Origin: Megaustenia siamemsis
Lineage: Eukaryota; Mollusca; Gastropoda; Stylommatophora; Ariophantidae
Reading direction: 5' to 3'
NCBI GenBank assembly: GCA_032433765.1
Contig: JAVIAB010000092.1
Span: forward strand, 61,418,126-61,482,125
Length of the DNA stretch: 64,000 nt
Shown here one piece after another: positions 1 through 10,390 of the stretch. The stretch's first letter is position 1, and every line of letters begins with the position of its first letter. The position numbers and the translations under genes are program-made. Under the pieces are notes generated by a model that was given only the letters and a program-made list of their open reading frames with translations, did no database searches and was not told where the DNA came from.

Positions 1-1121
1 GTACGACTCACATTGATAGGCTGGAGAAAATACAAAATGAAGCCATGCACATTATCTTGGGATGTACGAGGGACACTCCCTGTGTAGCAATGAGGTATCT
101 TCTTGACTTTCCAAACATGGATGACAGAATCAAGATCTGGAGAGCACGAGCATACCTGAAGTTTAGTACAGATACAGAGCAGCCATTGCGCCACGTGCTC
201 AACACAGGGAAAGGTGCCAGACTAATAAGAGGCAAATCATGGGTGGGTGGAGCAGAAGATGTCATCAAACAGGTCTGTGGGCTTACCAATATCAGCGTTG
301 GTGAGAAGTGGATACCGGTGCCTACGTCGTTCAAAGGGGCTTTCTCGTGTATTGCCACACTCGACAGGAAAAGTAGGGAATAGAACCCGGTCGCGGTTAA
401 TGTTGAGATCAACGGTCTCATCTGCGATAACACCAATGGAAAAGATGCAGTCATCTATACGGACGGAACTGTAAGACGACACAAAAGAAGTGCATGGGCA
501 TTTACAGCACGCTCAGCAGGCAGAATAGTCAAAGAAGACAGTGGTGCATACATCATGACCACGAGTAGCATGACAATGGAGGTGATGGCAGTGACAAGGC
601 ATTCAAATGGTTAGGGTCACAAGACTACACCCACGCATGTATACTGAGTGATTCGATAAGCATGATAAAAAAAAAGGTGAGGCAGGCTCTGTACGCATGC
701 AATGGGTACAGTCCAAAATACGTAAGGTCACCTTTGTCTATATCCCTGGAAATGCGGGAGTACGGGGAAATGAAAGATCGGGCATGTTGGCTAGCTGTGC
801 TGTCGTTGAGGACGGGCAACCAATGGATCGGGCGGACATCATCAATGCCCTCCGAGATGTGGGAAGTGCACAGGACTTCGACAAACATAGACCCACGTCA
901 CTTCTTCGGATGATGGAAATGGGAGTTAAGATGGGCACAGCCAGAAATGAGAAACTTAGTGGCCGTATAAGAAGACTTATCAACCAACATAGAACTGGAG
1001 TCGTCAGTCGCTGGACAATGCGGGAATTGCTAAGGATGGGATCTGAGCACCTAAGGACATGTTCGGAGTGCAATGATGATGACCCGCAAATAACTCAATA
1101 ACTCAATAACAATAACTCAAT
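1..1121 (+). pseudogene. 3' end of an I/Nimb-type LINE ORF2 with RNase H, broken
   Basis: The sense strand reads as the C-terminal part of a non-LTR retrotransposon polyprotein that starts before the window. Residues typical of RNase H are visible: an IYTDG catalytic strand near 438-455, an ILSDS strand near 641-660, and a PGNAGVRGNE segment near 742-775 equivalent to the usual HAGVRGNE. An in-frame TAG at 381-383 breaks the frame, and reading resumes in the same frame after it. Two frameshifts follow, at about 595-605 and 675-697, so the copy is dead. It ends in tandem AATAACTC units (about 1088-1121) instead of poly(A), a feature shared with the inserted copy at 3689-3920. RNase H after RT is known from the I, Nimb and R1-like clades; the exact clade is inference. 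Confidence 0.8.
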
Positions 1122-1194
1122 TTTACTTTAACTTTTTATTTAAACTTTTTGTAACAGTGCAATGAGAAGAGCAAGAAGCAGGCCCTGAGTTAGA

Positions 1195-1978
1195 TGGACA
1201 TCATCATCAAGTACCGTGCTTTCCCTCATAAGTGAACATGTCTCTCTCCACATCTTTCGATCCCGACAATTATTTATAATTTTTGTTGTTGACCTTCTGC
1301 CAAGCCATTCTCTTAAACTGTCTGGTATCTTTTCTCTTTGCTTCCCTCTATCTCTTCGTCCCTCAATTTTTCCGGTTGTCACAATATATTCCAGCTGTTC
1401 CCTTCTCATAACATGGCCCAAAAAAATGATTGTTTTCTCCTAATATTGGGTTTTAACTCTTTTCTTGCTTTGACCTCTTTCAGAACATTTTCATTACTCT
1501 TTCTAGCTGTCCATGGTATTCTCAACATTCTTCTGTAAAACCACATTTCTACAGCTTCTAGTGATTTTCTTGTCTGTAATCTTATTATCCAAGATCCACA
1601 TCAATATGTTAAGATTGGCTCTACATTACATTTAAGAACTGTTTTTCTTGTTTCTATTGTCAAAAATAGATTGCCCAGTATCTTCCTCATAATTTCTTTT
1701 TTTTGGAACGCTGCTCTTGCCTGAGCCATTCTGCATCTCAACTCTGTTGTACATCTGCCATCTGAGGTTAACATTGTTCCCAAATATTTAAATTAATTTG
1801 CCTGTTTTAATATTGTTCCAATTGTCTTTATTGTGCATTGCGGTGTATGTCTTTTTCTTTGTCGTTACCATTACTTATGTCTTTTTACTATTAAGGATGA
1901 GTCCTTTATTTATGCTTTCATTCGTTATAATGTCTAACACTTCCTGGAGCTCGTTTTCACTTTTAGCGATTAAGACTG
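1195..1978 (-). mobile_element. LINE-B fragment, RT C-terminal part
   Basis: The minus strand encodes pieces of a LINE reverse transcriptase C-terminus: ENELQE..DII, LTSDGRCT, a GHVMRREQLEY block and a basic GRRDRGKQREK stretch, in broken frames. Its 3' end (at the low-coordinate side) is a short CATCATCATC, read on the minus strand as the TGATGATG tail of this family. It matches the longer LINE-B copy at 31372-32856 throughout. It is 5'-truncated in the palm region. I saw no clear TSD. Confidence 0.8.
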
Positions 1979-3572
1979 TTAGAAGGACAGACAACAAAAA
2001 AAACGCTGTAATAATATCTACAGGCACAGAAGGGCGAGCAAAACATCTTTGTATCTCTCTCGATATTAGAGGGAGTGGAGAAAAGCAAAAAAATATACGA
2101 TGATGCGGTTTTGCTGTTTCTTCGTCTAGTGTACTTCATCAAAGTAAAGAAATTACGTTTAAGTGATCATTTACATGAAAATCATCAGACATCTTATTTC
2201 AATCTAGAACTCCTGTATCACTCCATCCACGTTTTCCGGACCATTCTGTCACTGACAACATTCGTGTCACTGACTATATTCGTATCACTGACATAATCTC
2301 ACTCATTTGGGCTGAACGCGATAATTTTGCTTTTGAAAACCACTACATTGCTCGCTTAAAAGTTCTTGAAACTCAAGTGGGATTAACTCTTTACATTACT
2401 TTCATTTAGTTGTCTTTATGTTTTCCTATTTGCATATTCTTTGTACGCTTCAAATATCTCTTCGATTTACAATTATTTTGTAGAACTGCTTTCGTTTGGT
2501 CTTTTGTTGTCAAAAGATATCTCATTGTATGTACTTTCATGTCCTAACATGATAACTCTGACAACTGGTTAGATTTCTTTTAATGTTTTTCATTACTTGT
2601 ATTCTAGTTTGTTTGTGTTCATCCCAAATGAAGACTTTTCAATCAAAACGTTCGTTCTTTATTTAGTCGTGTCTTGTTCGCAAAGCTGAAACACTATCAA
2701 CATTTGCTGTGGGTCGCTGACAACTTTCAGCTCTGGTGTTGTCAGGTGCGCCTTCTCCTTCGGGTAGACATGTGATTTTATAATTTCAATATGCGGTTTA
2801 TAATTTCACAAGTTCACATTGCAGGGAGATTTTTCGGTCTGTTATTTGATGTGCGACGGGATAATCAGACGACTAACTGGGTTTTATATGTTCGGAATTG
2901 GAGTAAAAAAACTATGGCCTAACATTATCAAGCGCTTTACATTTTACAAAATATGACGATCATCATTTTCAGGAGGACGTGAACTTCCGGTCAATATGAT
3001 GGATAGGCGGCAGGAACCATTGAAGATTATGTATGAAAAGTGTTCCTTGTAGTTTCCTCATATTCCAAGTCCGGCTTGTTGCAGGAGCTGCTGAGTTAAA
3101 TGCTCTGTGCACACCGTGAGTTGTATGTTTCATCCGTTTTGATCGTGTTTGGATATTTCAATTGTTTACGATGAATGATGACATCGTATGACAAGGAACA
3201 GTTGGCTGTGTTCACTTTCTGTGCGGTTTCGCCTTATGTCTTTTGGCGTGTGCTGAATCTGCTATGATCGGGACTACATCTACCTTTCTTTGTTTGGGCG
3301 ATGAGTTAGTAATTCTGATGATTCCACTGGCACGGGCGGTTGAGCAATTATGGATTTTAATTCGTTTGCAGTGATACCGGGGCCTTTCGTTAACCATAAC
3401 CATCCACAACACAAATCTGAAATATCAACAGTTACATTGAAACTAAGATGTTGATATAAAAGACAACACTGCAAGCAATTAAAATGTGAAAGTAATGATC
3501 TTTAAACCTGGGGCAAATCTCCAATCCGCTTCTTGTAAAAACCGACGCATGACAAATGCTTGCTTACATTCA
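1979..3572. other. No recognised gene, unique AT-rich DNA
   Basis: I recognise nothing coding here. A short direct repeat of a TTCGTGTCACTGAC-like unit lies at about 2253-2295. An exon-like interval on the minus strand (3284-3416) has good splice signals but no recognisable protein; it is discussed among the rejected items. If the channel gene at 5483-9102 continues, its intron 2 covers this stretch. Confidence 0.5.
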
Positions 3573-4570
3573 TTCATTGGGTGCCGTCTCCACATCTAAG
3601 GTTGGCTACCATAAAGCGGTATTTTAATCTGTCTCTTGTCTTGATGGTGCATGTTGTCAAAGTTCGCCTCTCTACCTTTTGAAGTTATTGAGTTATTGAG
3701 TTATTTGCAGGTCGTTATCATTGCACTCAGAACATGTCCATAGGGGCTGATATCCCCTCCTCAGCAAGTCCCGCAATGTTCAGCGACTGACGACTCCACT
3801 TCTGTGTTGGTTGATAAGTCTTCTTACACGCCCACTAAGTTTCTCGTTTCTGGCTGTGTCCATCTTAACTTACATCACTTTCATCTGAAGCAGTGACTTG
3901 GACTCATGGTTGTCGAAATTCTTTTGAAGTTATCAGTCCACTTTAGTCTTGGTGTATTTCTGCCTCCTATACCTTGTACATTCTCATCGAAGATGACGCG
4001 AAGAAGGGTATTACGTCTCTTTAAATGTTCAAGAAATGCCGGTTATGTTTTTCGAATTGTGTTAAGTAATTTTTATATCATTTTCTTCTAATGCAGAGCA
4101 TCATTATTTGTCTTCTATTCCTTGCACCCAATTCTCCCCATTGTTCTATCGGTTCAAGAAGGTTGAAAGGCTTCAATTTTCTTATCTGTTTTATTGTTTA
4201 ATGTCCATGTATCTGCACCATACAGGAATGGTGAGTAAATATAGCATTTTGTTATTCGTATTTTAGGTTCTGATGTAATTTTCTTTGATGTCAGTATATT
4301 TTTCATTTAGTTAAAATTGCTTTTTGCCATTTCTATTCTCTAAACTGATGCATGTCTTACATTGTCCATCATTTGTTATAATATATCCAATATATCTATA
4401 TGTTTTAACTATTTCTAGGTTATTCCAACCTATTGTAATATCTCCTTGTGTATTTTTTTTTCTCTCCTAATAATCATAGTTTCAGTCCTTTTAATATTGA
4501 TTTTCAATCCATATTCCTTGCTTGTGTCTTGTTTATTTTGTTCACTAATTGATCTTCTGGATGTTCTGCC
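3573..4570 (-). mobile_element. LINE-D fragment, interrupted by a nested LINE
   Basis: The minus strand matches the 3' half of LINE-D (compare 25548-27178): the terminal block with the VANLRC..DGT equivalent near 3575-3610, the GKIQG..GRPRL region near 3935-3990, and upstream RT thumb sequence to about 4565 (YGLKINIKRTE). The element is split by a 232-bp insertion of another LINE (3689-3920). The frame is heavily decayed. The tail at 3573 is ATTC-rich. Confidence 0.75.
3676..3933 (-). mobile_element. Truncated I/Nimb-type LINE insertion with 13-bp TSD
   Basis: The body at 3689-3920 is the reverse complement of the 3' end seen at about 870-1115, including the AATAACTC tail (here TGAGTTATTGAGTTATT). 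It is flanked by a perfect 13-bp target duplication, CTTTTGAAGTTAT, at 3676-3688 and 3921-3933. The target lies inside a LINE-D copy, so the LINE-D insertion is older. This is a classic 5'-truncated target-primed insertion. Confidence 0.9.
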
Positions 4571-4577
4571 ACTAATA

Positions 4578-4846
4578 GAGTAAAAAAAAGAAAAGTAAAG
4601 TACCCCCGTCACGCCAAGTGGCGTATAGGGAAATATGGTGTTAGTGACCCTATATTTTACAGACCTTCAGCACATGATTTTTGGGGTAATATGGTCAGTA
4701 TTACACCCGTGCTGCTTTACTTTCCCAGAAAAAAAATCCGGTACCCATTTAAGGCTGGGTGAACCCGGAAGCCGTCGGTTGGGATCGAACCCCACCCCCT
4801 GTCCGTGGTAGTCCAGTTCAATAACCACTGAGCTATCGCGGCTCCC
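4578..4846 (-). mobile_element. tRNA-derived SINE, full length (copy 1)
   Basis: On the minus strand the element starts GGGAGCCGCGATAGCTCAGTGG. This contains a pol III A box (TAGCTCAGTGG), followed by a B box of GGTTCGATCCC type, then a tRNA-unrelated body, and an A-rich tail at 4578-4593. It belongs to the same family as the copies at 6085, 6755, 9317, 12968, 40544, 43836 and 45142. It abuts the 5' end of the LINE-D copy. No convincing TSD was seen. Confidence 0.9.
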
Positions 4847-4984
4847 TAAGTGGAGAACGAAGAAGAAAAATAATGTTAAAGGATGGACCGAAGACAGATG
4901 TGTGGGGTCAATGAAATCGTCGCATCAGTCATGACATTTTCAAGCTAAAGCAAGTAATAATAGTATGTGGAATCCCCATAATAA

Positions 4985-5385
4985 AATTTTTTCAAAGACT
5001 AACAGTGGTAGAGAAAAATTACCACTAAAATAATTCTGTTTGAAAGAATCAATCAACGGCTGAGAGAGATTACCCGTGCGTGAAAAATGTGCTTTGAAGG
5101 AAGCGAACAGCGCCAGACAGATCATCATTAAAAATGTATTACATTGAAAGAAGCTAATAGAGGCAGATAAAAATTACCCGTAAAATTATTTACTTTCAAA
5201 GAAGTTAACAGCGGCAGAGAACGATTACCCGTAAAATAGTTTACTTTGAAAGAAGTAAAAAGTGGCAAAGAAAATGCACGCGTAAAATAGCTGGCTTTGA
5301 AAAAAACTGAACAGGGGCAAAGAAAGATTACCAATATATAAAACTGCTTTGTAAAGAAGCAAACAGCGACATAGACATAAGTGAG
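4985..5385. repeat. Degenerate 51-bp tandem repeat
   Basis: About seven diverged copies of a unit of roughly 51 bp are present; the best are at 5173-5223 and 5224-5274, with ATTACCCGTAAAATA as a landmark. Because 51 is a multiple of three, an 87-codon minus-strand frame stays open (5128-5391) with a 17-residue period. The array starts about 100 bp downstream of the channel exon donor at 5483, so in that gene it is intronic. I do not call the frame a gene. Confidence 0.75.
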
Positions 5386-5482
5386 AAACATATATTTTTT
5401 TTAATAAGGTTAAATATAATTAACTTTTATACAATTATTGTTATAGTATACAATAAACACGCAGAAAAATACCGAGGTTCAC

Positions 5483-5664
5483 CTCAACTGGTAGCGATAG
5501 TATTTCTCCAGAAGCCAGCAACACTGAACAGTCATCCAGACCAACATGGCGGCAACAATAATACTCCAAACAATTCTCTTGTACAAAGAGTTGGCCTTGT
5601 AGATCTGGGTCAGGGCCGTGAAGCTGGTGTCCAAGAAAAATGCCGACATCTCTTCTTTGATGCT
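5483..5664 (-). CDS. DEG/ENaC-type channel, exon 2 (TM1 region)
   Basis: The minus strand has an acceptor (GTAGAAACAG) before 5664 and a strong donor (TTGAG|GTGAAC) after 5483. The 182-bp open exon encodes 60 residues. It begins SIKEEMSAFFLDTSF, then TALTQIYKANSLYKR, then a hydrophobic helix IVWSIIVAAMLVWMTVQCC and WLLEKYYRYQ. This is the cytosolic segment plus first membrane helix of the degenerin/epithelial Na channel family (ENaC, ASIC, FaNaC), whose members are trimeric cation channels at the plasma membrane. The exon starts in phase 0, which fits the exon at 8932-9102, and ends in phase 2. The extracellular Cys-rich domain and TM2 were not found in the window. Which subfamily it belongs to is not decidable. 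Confidence 0.75.
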
Positions 5665-6074
5665 CTGTTTCTACAATTTTTGGGCGAGAAAATAGCGTTA
5701 ATAGCGAAATGCTAAATTTTTGGACAAAAGTACATTAACAAATGACTTCGAAAATGTACTTTAATAAGGCGACCGGATATACCGATTTTTCTGGGACAGT
5801 CCCAGATGTTGACCCATTGATCCGGTTTTTTTTTGGGGGGACATCAGTTTGTCCCGAAATTGGCCGGTTTTTTTAAAACTTCGACCAGGTTTTCTAGTGA
5901 CCTGTTCTGTTAAGTTTTATCAAATGTATTTACTCGAAAATTACATTTAAAATATTTTTTTTAATTTCATTTTCAATTACTATTATAACAATAATCAGGG
6001 GGAAAAAATGAAAATTACCTGTCTGAAAACAACAGAAATATAAATTAAAAAAAAAAAGAAAATGAAGCAACATG

Positions 6075-6360
6075 TTTTAAAATTGGGAGCCGCGATAGTG
6101 CAGTGGTTAGTGAACTGGACTACAAAGGACAAGAGGTAGGGTTCGATCCCAACCGACGGCTTCCGTTCACCCAGCATTTAATGGGTACCGGATTATTTTC
6201 TTGGAAAGTAAAGCGGCACGGGCGTAATACCGACCACATTCCCCAAAAATCATGTGGCCGAGGGTCTGTAAAATTTATGGTCACTAACACCATATTCCCT
6301 ATACGCCACATGGCGTGACGTGGGTACTTTACTTGTTTTTACTTTTTATATTTTAAAATT
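6075..6360 (+). mobile_element. tRNA-derived SINE (copy 2) with 10-bp TSD
   Basis: The body runs 6085-6350 from GGGAGCCGCGATAG (A-box region) through the B box GGTTCGATCCC near 6138-6150 to a T-rich end. It is flanked by the 10-bp direct repeat TTTTAAAATT at 6075-6084 and 6351-6360. The repeat is AT-rich, so the TSD call alone is modest. The insertion lies in the inferred first intron of the channel gene. Confidence 0.85.
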
Positions 6361-6740
6361 AAAATCCAAATTTTAATTTTTACCAACGGAAATAGTAAAA
6401 TCTAATTCCCTGTTCTGGCTTAGGTTTTGGAAAATATGGTAATCTTTATATAGAGAACATATTTTTAGGACTTTGACTATTGGGAAGTACATTTTTCTTG
6501 GTGCATGGGAATAGAAATGCCACCGGTTTATATGTTTGTGTTATGTTCTCTCACAACAATAATACACATGTAAGTACACCAGAGCTTCAGGGACTTATAT
6601 TTTACCATTTCTTTCGTATTCTCGGATGGGATGATACTGCTCGGAAAAAAATAATGTTTCTTTAGAAAGACAACACTTTACATGTAATTATATTGTATAT
6701 AGTGTGAGTCAAATAAACTCAATTTAATAATAATACAACG

Positions 6741-7024
6741 GGTGTCTGGTGGTAGTAAAGGTAAAGTGCCCCTTTACGACATATGGTGTATAGGGAATAT
6801 GGTGTTGGTGACCATAATTTTTACAGACCTTCAGCACATGATTTTTAAGGTAATGTGGTCAGTAAGGCAGCCCGTGCTGCTTTACTTTCCCAGAAAAAAA
6901 ATTCGGTATCCATTTAAGGCTGGGGGAACCCGGAGCCGTCGATTAGGATTAAACCCGACCACTTATCCTTTGTAGTCCAGTTCACTAACCACTGAGCTCT
7001 CGCGGCTTCCGGTGTCTGGTGGTA
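6741..7024 (-). mobile_element. tRNA-derived SINE (copy 3) with 14-bp TSD
   Basis: The body at 6755-7010 is the SINE in reverse orientation, with the tRNA-like head at the right end. A perfect 14-bp duplication, GGTGTCTGGTGGTA, flanks it at 6741-6754 and 7011-7024. The body has several substitutions relative to its relatives (for example in the B box), so it is not among the youngest copies. Confidence 0.93.
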
Positions 7025-7655
7025 CTTAGAACTTATTGGTTCCAGCAGAGTATTTTAACTTTGAATTGTTCGAAGTCCGAATCAGTTTTCACTATTTAAA
7101 ATAATAGAACGTAATTTATTATGTTTCTATGCTCTAACCAATACAAATTTTGATAAATTTTAACAGTAAATACAAAATAAGTAATTATAACACAATTAAA
7201 TATCCTTAATATAAAATGAAACAATGAATAAGCAAAAATAGCATAAGCTATATAATAAAATGATAGCTGCATTCATTATCATTTAATGAGGACTGACGAT
7301 GACATCATGACCTTTTTTCTTGACAAAAGAGAAAAAAACATTTAGAATAACTCTATCGTTCCATCCTGTAGAATGAGTAAATCCAAACCTACTCGATGAA
7401 AACGTATGAATTGGATGCTTCTGTGCACTTTCTTTCTTTTCCAAACCGCTCAACTAGATGCTTGTTTGTCTTTGATTAAAAAAAAAGTGTCCCGACAATC
7501 AATTTGAAATCAAAGAGAAAATTGTTTTTCTTTAGTTCCGGGATGCAGGGAAGGGGGATGAAGGATATTTAATTGTGAGTATCAATCACTGGGTACAGTA
7601 AAGTATCTTTATTACACATTTGGCGAAACTAGCAGTTGCTAATTATACATACAGT

Positions 7656-8688
7656 AGTTGCTTGGTATAAAGTTTATTAACCTGATAAAAACAATGTATG
7701 AAGGAACAAAATGTAGTGTGGTGCATGAAGGACAGCTTACAGAAGCATTTGAAATAAGAACAGGAGTAAGGCAAGGATGCCTCCTGTCTCCATTTCTCTT
7801 TCTACTGGCCATAGATTGGATTATGAAAATAACTCAAAACAACAGAAATGGGATCCAGTGGTCACTGACCAAACAACTTGATGATTTAGACTTTGCTGAT
7901 GACATAGCTCTCCTATCACACAGCCATCAACAGATGCAGGATAAAATGAGTATATTAGAGGAGAGATCACAACAGCTAGGACTAAAGATTAATAGAGATA
8001 AGACCAATATTATGAGAATTAATGCAGTTGGCAATAACCATATAAAACTAGGAGAAATACCTCTACTAGACGTACAATCTTATATATATCTGGGCAGTAA
8101 TATAGATAAAGAGGGAGGAACAGAAAATGATACCAAAATAAGGATATCAAAAGCAAGAGGAGCTTTCATTGCACTGGGAAACATATGGAAATCCAAAGAA
8201 ATTAGGCTAAATACAAAAATAAAAATTTTCAACTCAAATGTTAAGTCGGTCCTATTATATGGCTGTGAAACATGGAGAATGACAAAATTGACAATCACGA
8301 AAGTACAGACTTTCATTAATGGATGCTTGCGCAGAATAAAGGGATGGAAATGGCAGGACAAAGTCACTAACGTGGAATTATGGAAATGTACCGGTCAAAT
8401 ACCAGTGGATAAAGAGATACAGCGAAGACGATGGCGATGGATAGGACACACACTACGGAAGCCAACTGAGAGTATTACACAACAGGCCCTTTTTTGGAAT
8501 CCCCAGGGGAAAAGACAAAGAGGAAGACCAAGGAATTCTTGGAGAAGACAGATAGAAGCAGAGATGAAGATGATGGGGAAGACATGGAATGATCTTAAAA
8601 GAATGGCAAAAAACAGAACGACTTGGAAAGTGTTTGTTGAAGACCTATGCTCCACCAGGAGCTAAAAGGTAAAAGAGAGTTGCTTGGT
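7656..8688 (+). mobile_element. LINE-A, 5'-truncated young copy with 11-bp TSD
   Basis: The body at 7667-8677 is flanked by a perfect 11-bp duplication, AGTTGCTTGGT, at 7656-7666 and 8678-8688. It is an uninterrupted RT fragment (stop TAA at 8663-8665) containing GVRQGCLLSP, the FADD active site, and a C-terminal GRPRNSWRR block. The element ends GGAGCTAAAAGGTAAAAG. By translation it differs from the copy at 36063-37389 at only two of 329 shared residues (E/D in the ILxERSQQ region and Q/H in SITQxALFW). This marks a recent insertion. It sits about 255 bp from exon 1 of the channel gene, in antisense. Confidence 0.95.
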
Positions 8689-8931
8689 CATGATTCTGTC
8701 TCGAACTACCAGAAAGGCATTGTTCGAACTCCGGATAAAAGTTCTCTCTTATTTAGTGTTTGAATTCTGAAATTTAAGTTATTGTACCGAACGAGGCACC
8801 ACTGTGTGTGTATGTGTGTATACACACGGACAAATATCAGGATATAATTAGACAAATAAAATGAACGATAACGTGTTATAAAGATAACAGATATTGATGG
8901 AAATGAATTGGATTTAAATTAAATATATTAC

Positions 8932-9102
8932 CATGAGAGCAGTTTGATCCAATGTGATTTGAAGGTTTGTCTTCAGGTTTGGACTTGTAACGACATCATA
9001 ACAGTTCATGTCATCGATTTCCAATTTCTCTTTATCACATCTTTCCTTATCTTTGAACTTTGTGACAAACTTAGACAATAAAGATGTGAAATAGTTATTC
9101 AT
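8932..9102 (-). CDS. DEG/ENaC-type channel, exon 1 (N-terminus)
   Basis: On the minus strand an ATG at 9102-9100 has A at -3 and an in-frame TAA just upstream. It opens a 57-codon frame (MNNYFTSLLSKFVTKF...LDQTALM) that ends at a donor ATG|GTAATA. The exon is phase 0 at its 3' end, matching the phase-0 start of the exon at 5664. The sequence is hydrophilic, Lys/Asp-rich and cytosolic in character, as expected for the short N-terminus ahead of TM1. No family motif is visible in this exon alone. Its assignment rests on phase, strand, distance and codon-like composition. Confidence 0.55.
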
Positions 9103-9312
9103 CTTTTAAGCAGTTGTAACTACAACAGATATATCACGACAATGCGTCAGAATGAACGCATTATTCTATAGCATAAGAAAGAATATTATGGCAAATTTAT
9201 GTACATATGAGTACCTATTTAGGAAGACTCGGATCTACAGAACACATGTTTAGGTATTCAGTTTGATTTAATGAATATCATGTGACATATAGTGCAGTAG
9301 AGAAGTGAAGAA

Positions 9313-9445
9313 TTAAAAAGTAAAGCAGCACGGGCGTAATACCGACCACATTATCCCAAAAATCATGAACCGACGAGGGTCTGTAAAAATTATGGTCACT
9401 AACACCATATTCCCTATAGGGCCACTTGACGTGACGGGGCAATTT
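9313..9445 (+). mobile_element. SINE fragment (copy 4), tRNA head missing
   Basis: This matches only the 3' half of the SINE, from the GTAAAGC.GCACGGGCGTAATACC region to the CACTTGACGTGACGGGG end. The tRNA-related promoter part is absent, so this is a 5'-truncated or deleted copy. Confidence 0.85.
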
Positions 9446-10194
9446 ATTTTTACACTATCCACATTGGCAAAGCTATATAACATTATATCTGTCTCGACGC
9501 CCGATAAGGCTATAAGTGGAAGTGGAAAAAAAGAAAAAGTACGATACGAGTTACTGTATTTGTAGGTGTGAAATTGGAGACATTTGGGACGAGAGCGTGC
9601 TCTTCCTCGATGTTAACAGCTTTCTTAAGTTGTCAGCAACATAATATCAATTTTTTTACTTCTTCATTGTTACATTATCAAGTGAGTTTATATTCTGGTC
9701 ATTTTATTCACCTAGCCAGCGTGAAAACAGATACAAGTAGTATACTATAGATGACGTCAGTCAGCTTTCCGATAGGCGTTTATCGTATGAATATATTTTG
9801 TATCAGATCATAAAGTTGGGGGAGGAGGTGACTTGTTCGTCATGAGGCAAGATGCCGGTCTCGAGACAGAGAGGTTATGAGTTCAAATCTCGGCTGCACC
9901 AGTTGGGAATGTTATTTATAACTTCTCCCTGTGCAGCAACCACCTCTGGTCTCAGCAGCATGGCCCGCCTTTGAAGCGTCATTATTCATCGAGAGAATAA
10001 CATATTAGCACCATCGAAGTCAAAGTTGTTTGCCTGTGCGGTGAAGGGCCTCTGTGCACACGGCTGCCATTGAAAAACGGATTAACCCACACAACTCAGT
10101 TCCTAGACTCTAGAGACTCCACTAAAGGTGTAAGTTGGCGAACGAAAACAAAACATCTTTTTTTTAAAAAAAACTATCTATAATTAAAATAATC
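9446..10194. other. No gene; possible second tRNA-derived SINE
   Basis: At 9830-10110 a stretch looks tRNA-derived. It has a B-box-like GAGTTCAAATCTC near 9880-9895, followed by a body with CTGGTCTCAGCAGC and a CTCTGTGCACACGGCTGCC segment. A region with similar order (CTGGTCTCACGGTGATG, CTCATGTGCACTCTGCG) follows a B-box-like site at 58310-58450. I infer an old SINE family of low copy number here. The rest shows nothing. Confidence 0.35.
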
Positions 10195-10390
10195 TAATGT
10201 ATGCTGATGATACAGTCTTAATCGCTAAGAGTGAAAATGAGTTGCAAGAAATGTTGGACATTATAGTGAAAGAAAGCAAAAATAAAGGACTCAGCCTTAA
10301 TAGTAAAAAGACAGATGTAATGGTAACAACAAAGAAAAAGACATCACCTCAGTGCAAAATAAAGACAAGTGGAACAATATTAAAACAGGT
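10195..10390 (+). mobile_element. LINE-B, upstream fragment of a split copy
   Basis: An open stretch starts with MYADDTVLIAKSENELQEML at 10197, which is the RT active-site YADD block of LINE-B. It then runs to ...GTILKQV, where the sequence switches abruptly at about 10390 to antisense LINE-A. The LINE-B 3' end resumes at 11346. Confidence 0.85.

Larger units (their letters stand above)
5665..8931 (-). other. Inferred intron 1 of the DEG/ENaC gene
   Basis: This is the interval between the two channel exons. It contains two SINEs (6085-6350 plus, 6755-7010 minus) and a young LINE-A copy (7667-8677, plus, antisense to the gene). I see no further exon in the unique parts, about 5665-6074, 6361-6740 and 7025-7655. 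Confidence 0.6.

Noticed and set aside
3284..3416. Possible third exon of the DEG/ENaC gene (minus strand, acceptor GATATTTCAG, donor GAAAG|GTAGAT)
   Set aside because: Length and phase are compatible, but none of its frames shows the expected post-TM1 FP.VT.CN motif, so family evidence is absent.
8080..8655. Minus-strand frames opposite the LINE-A RT (also at 36785-37360 and 10702-10929)
   Set aside because: They are antisense shadows of the RT frame and recur only because the LINE does.
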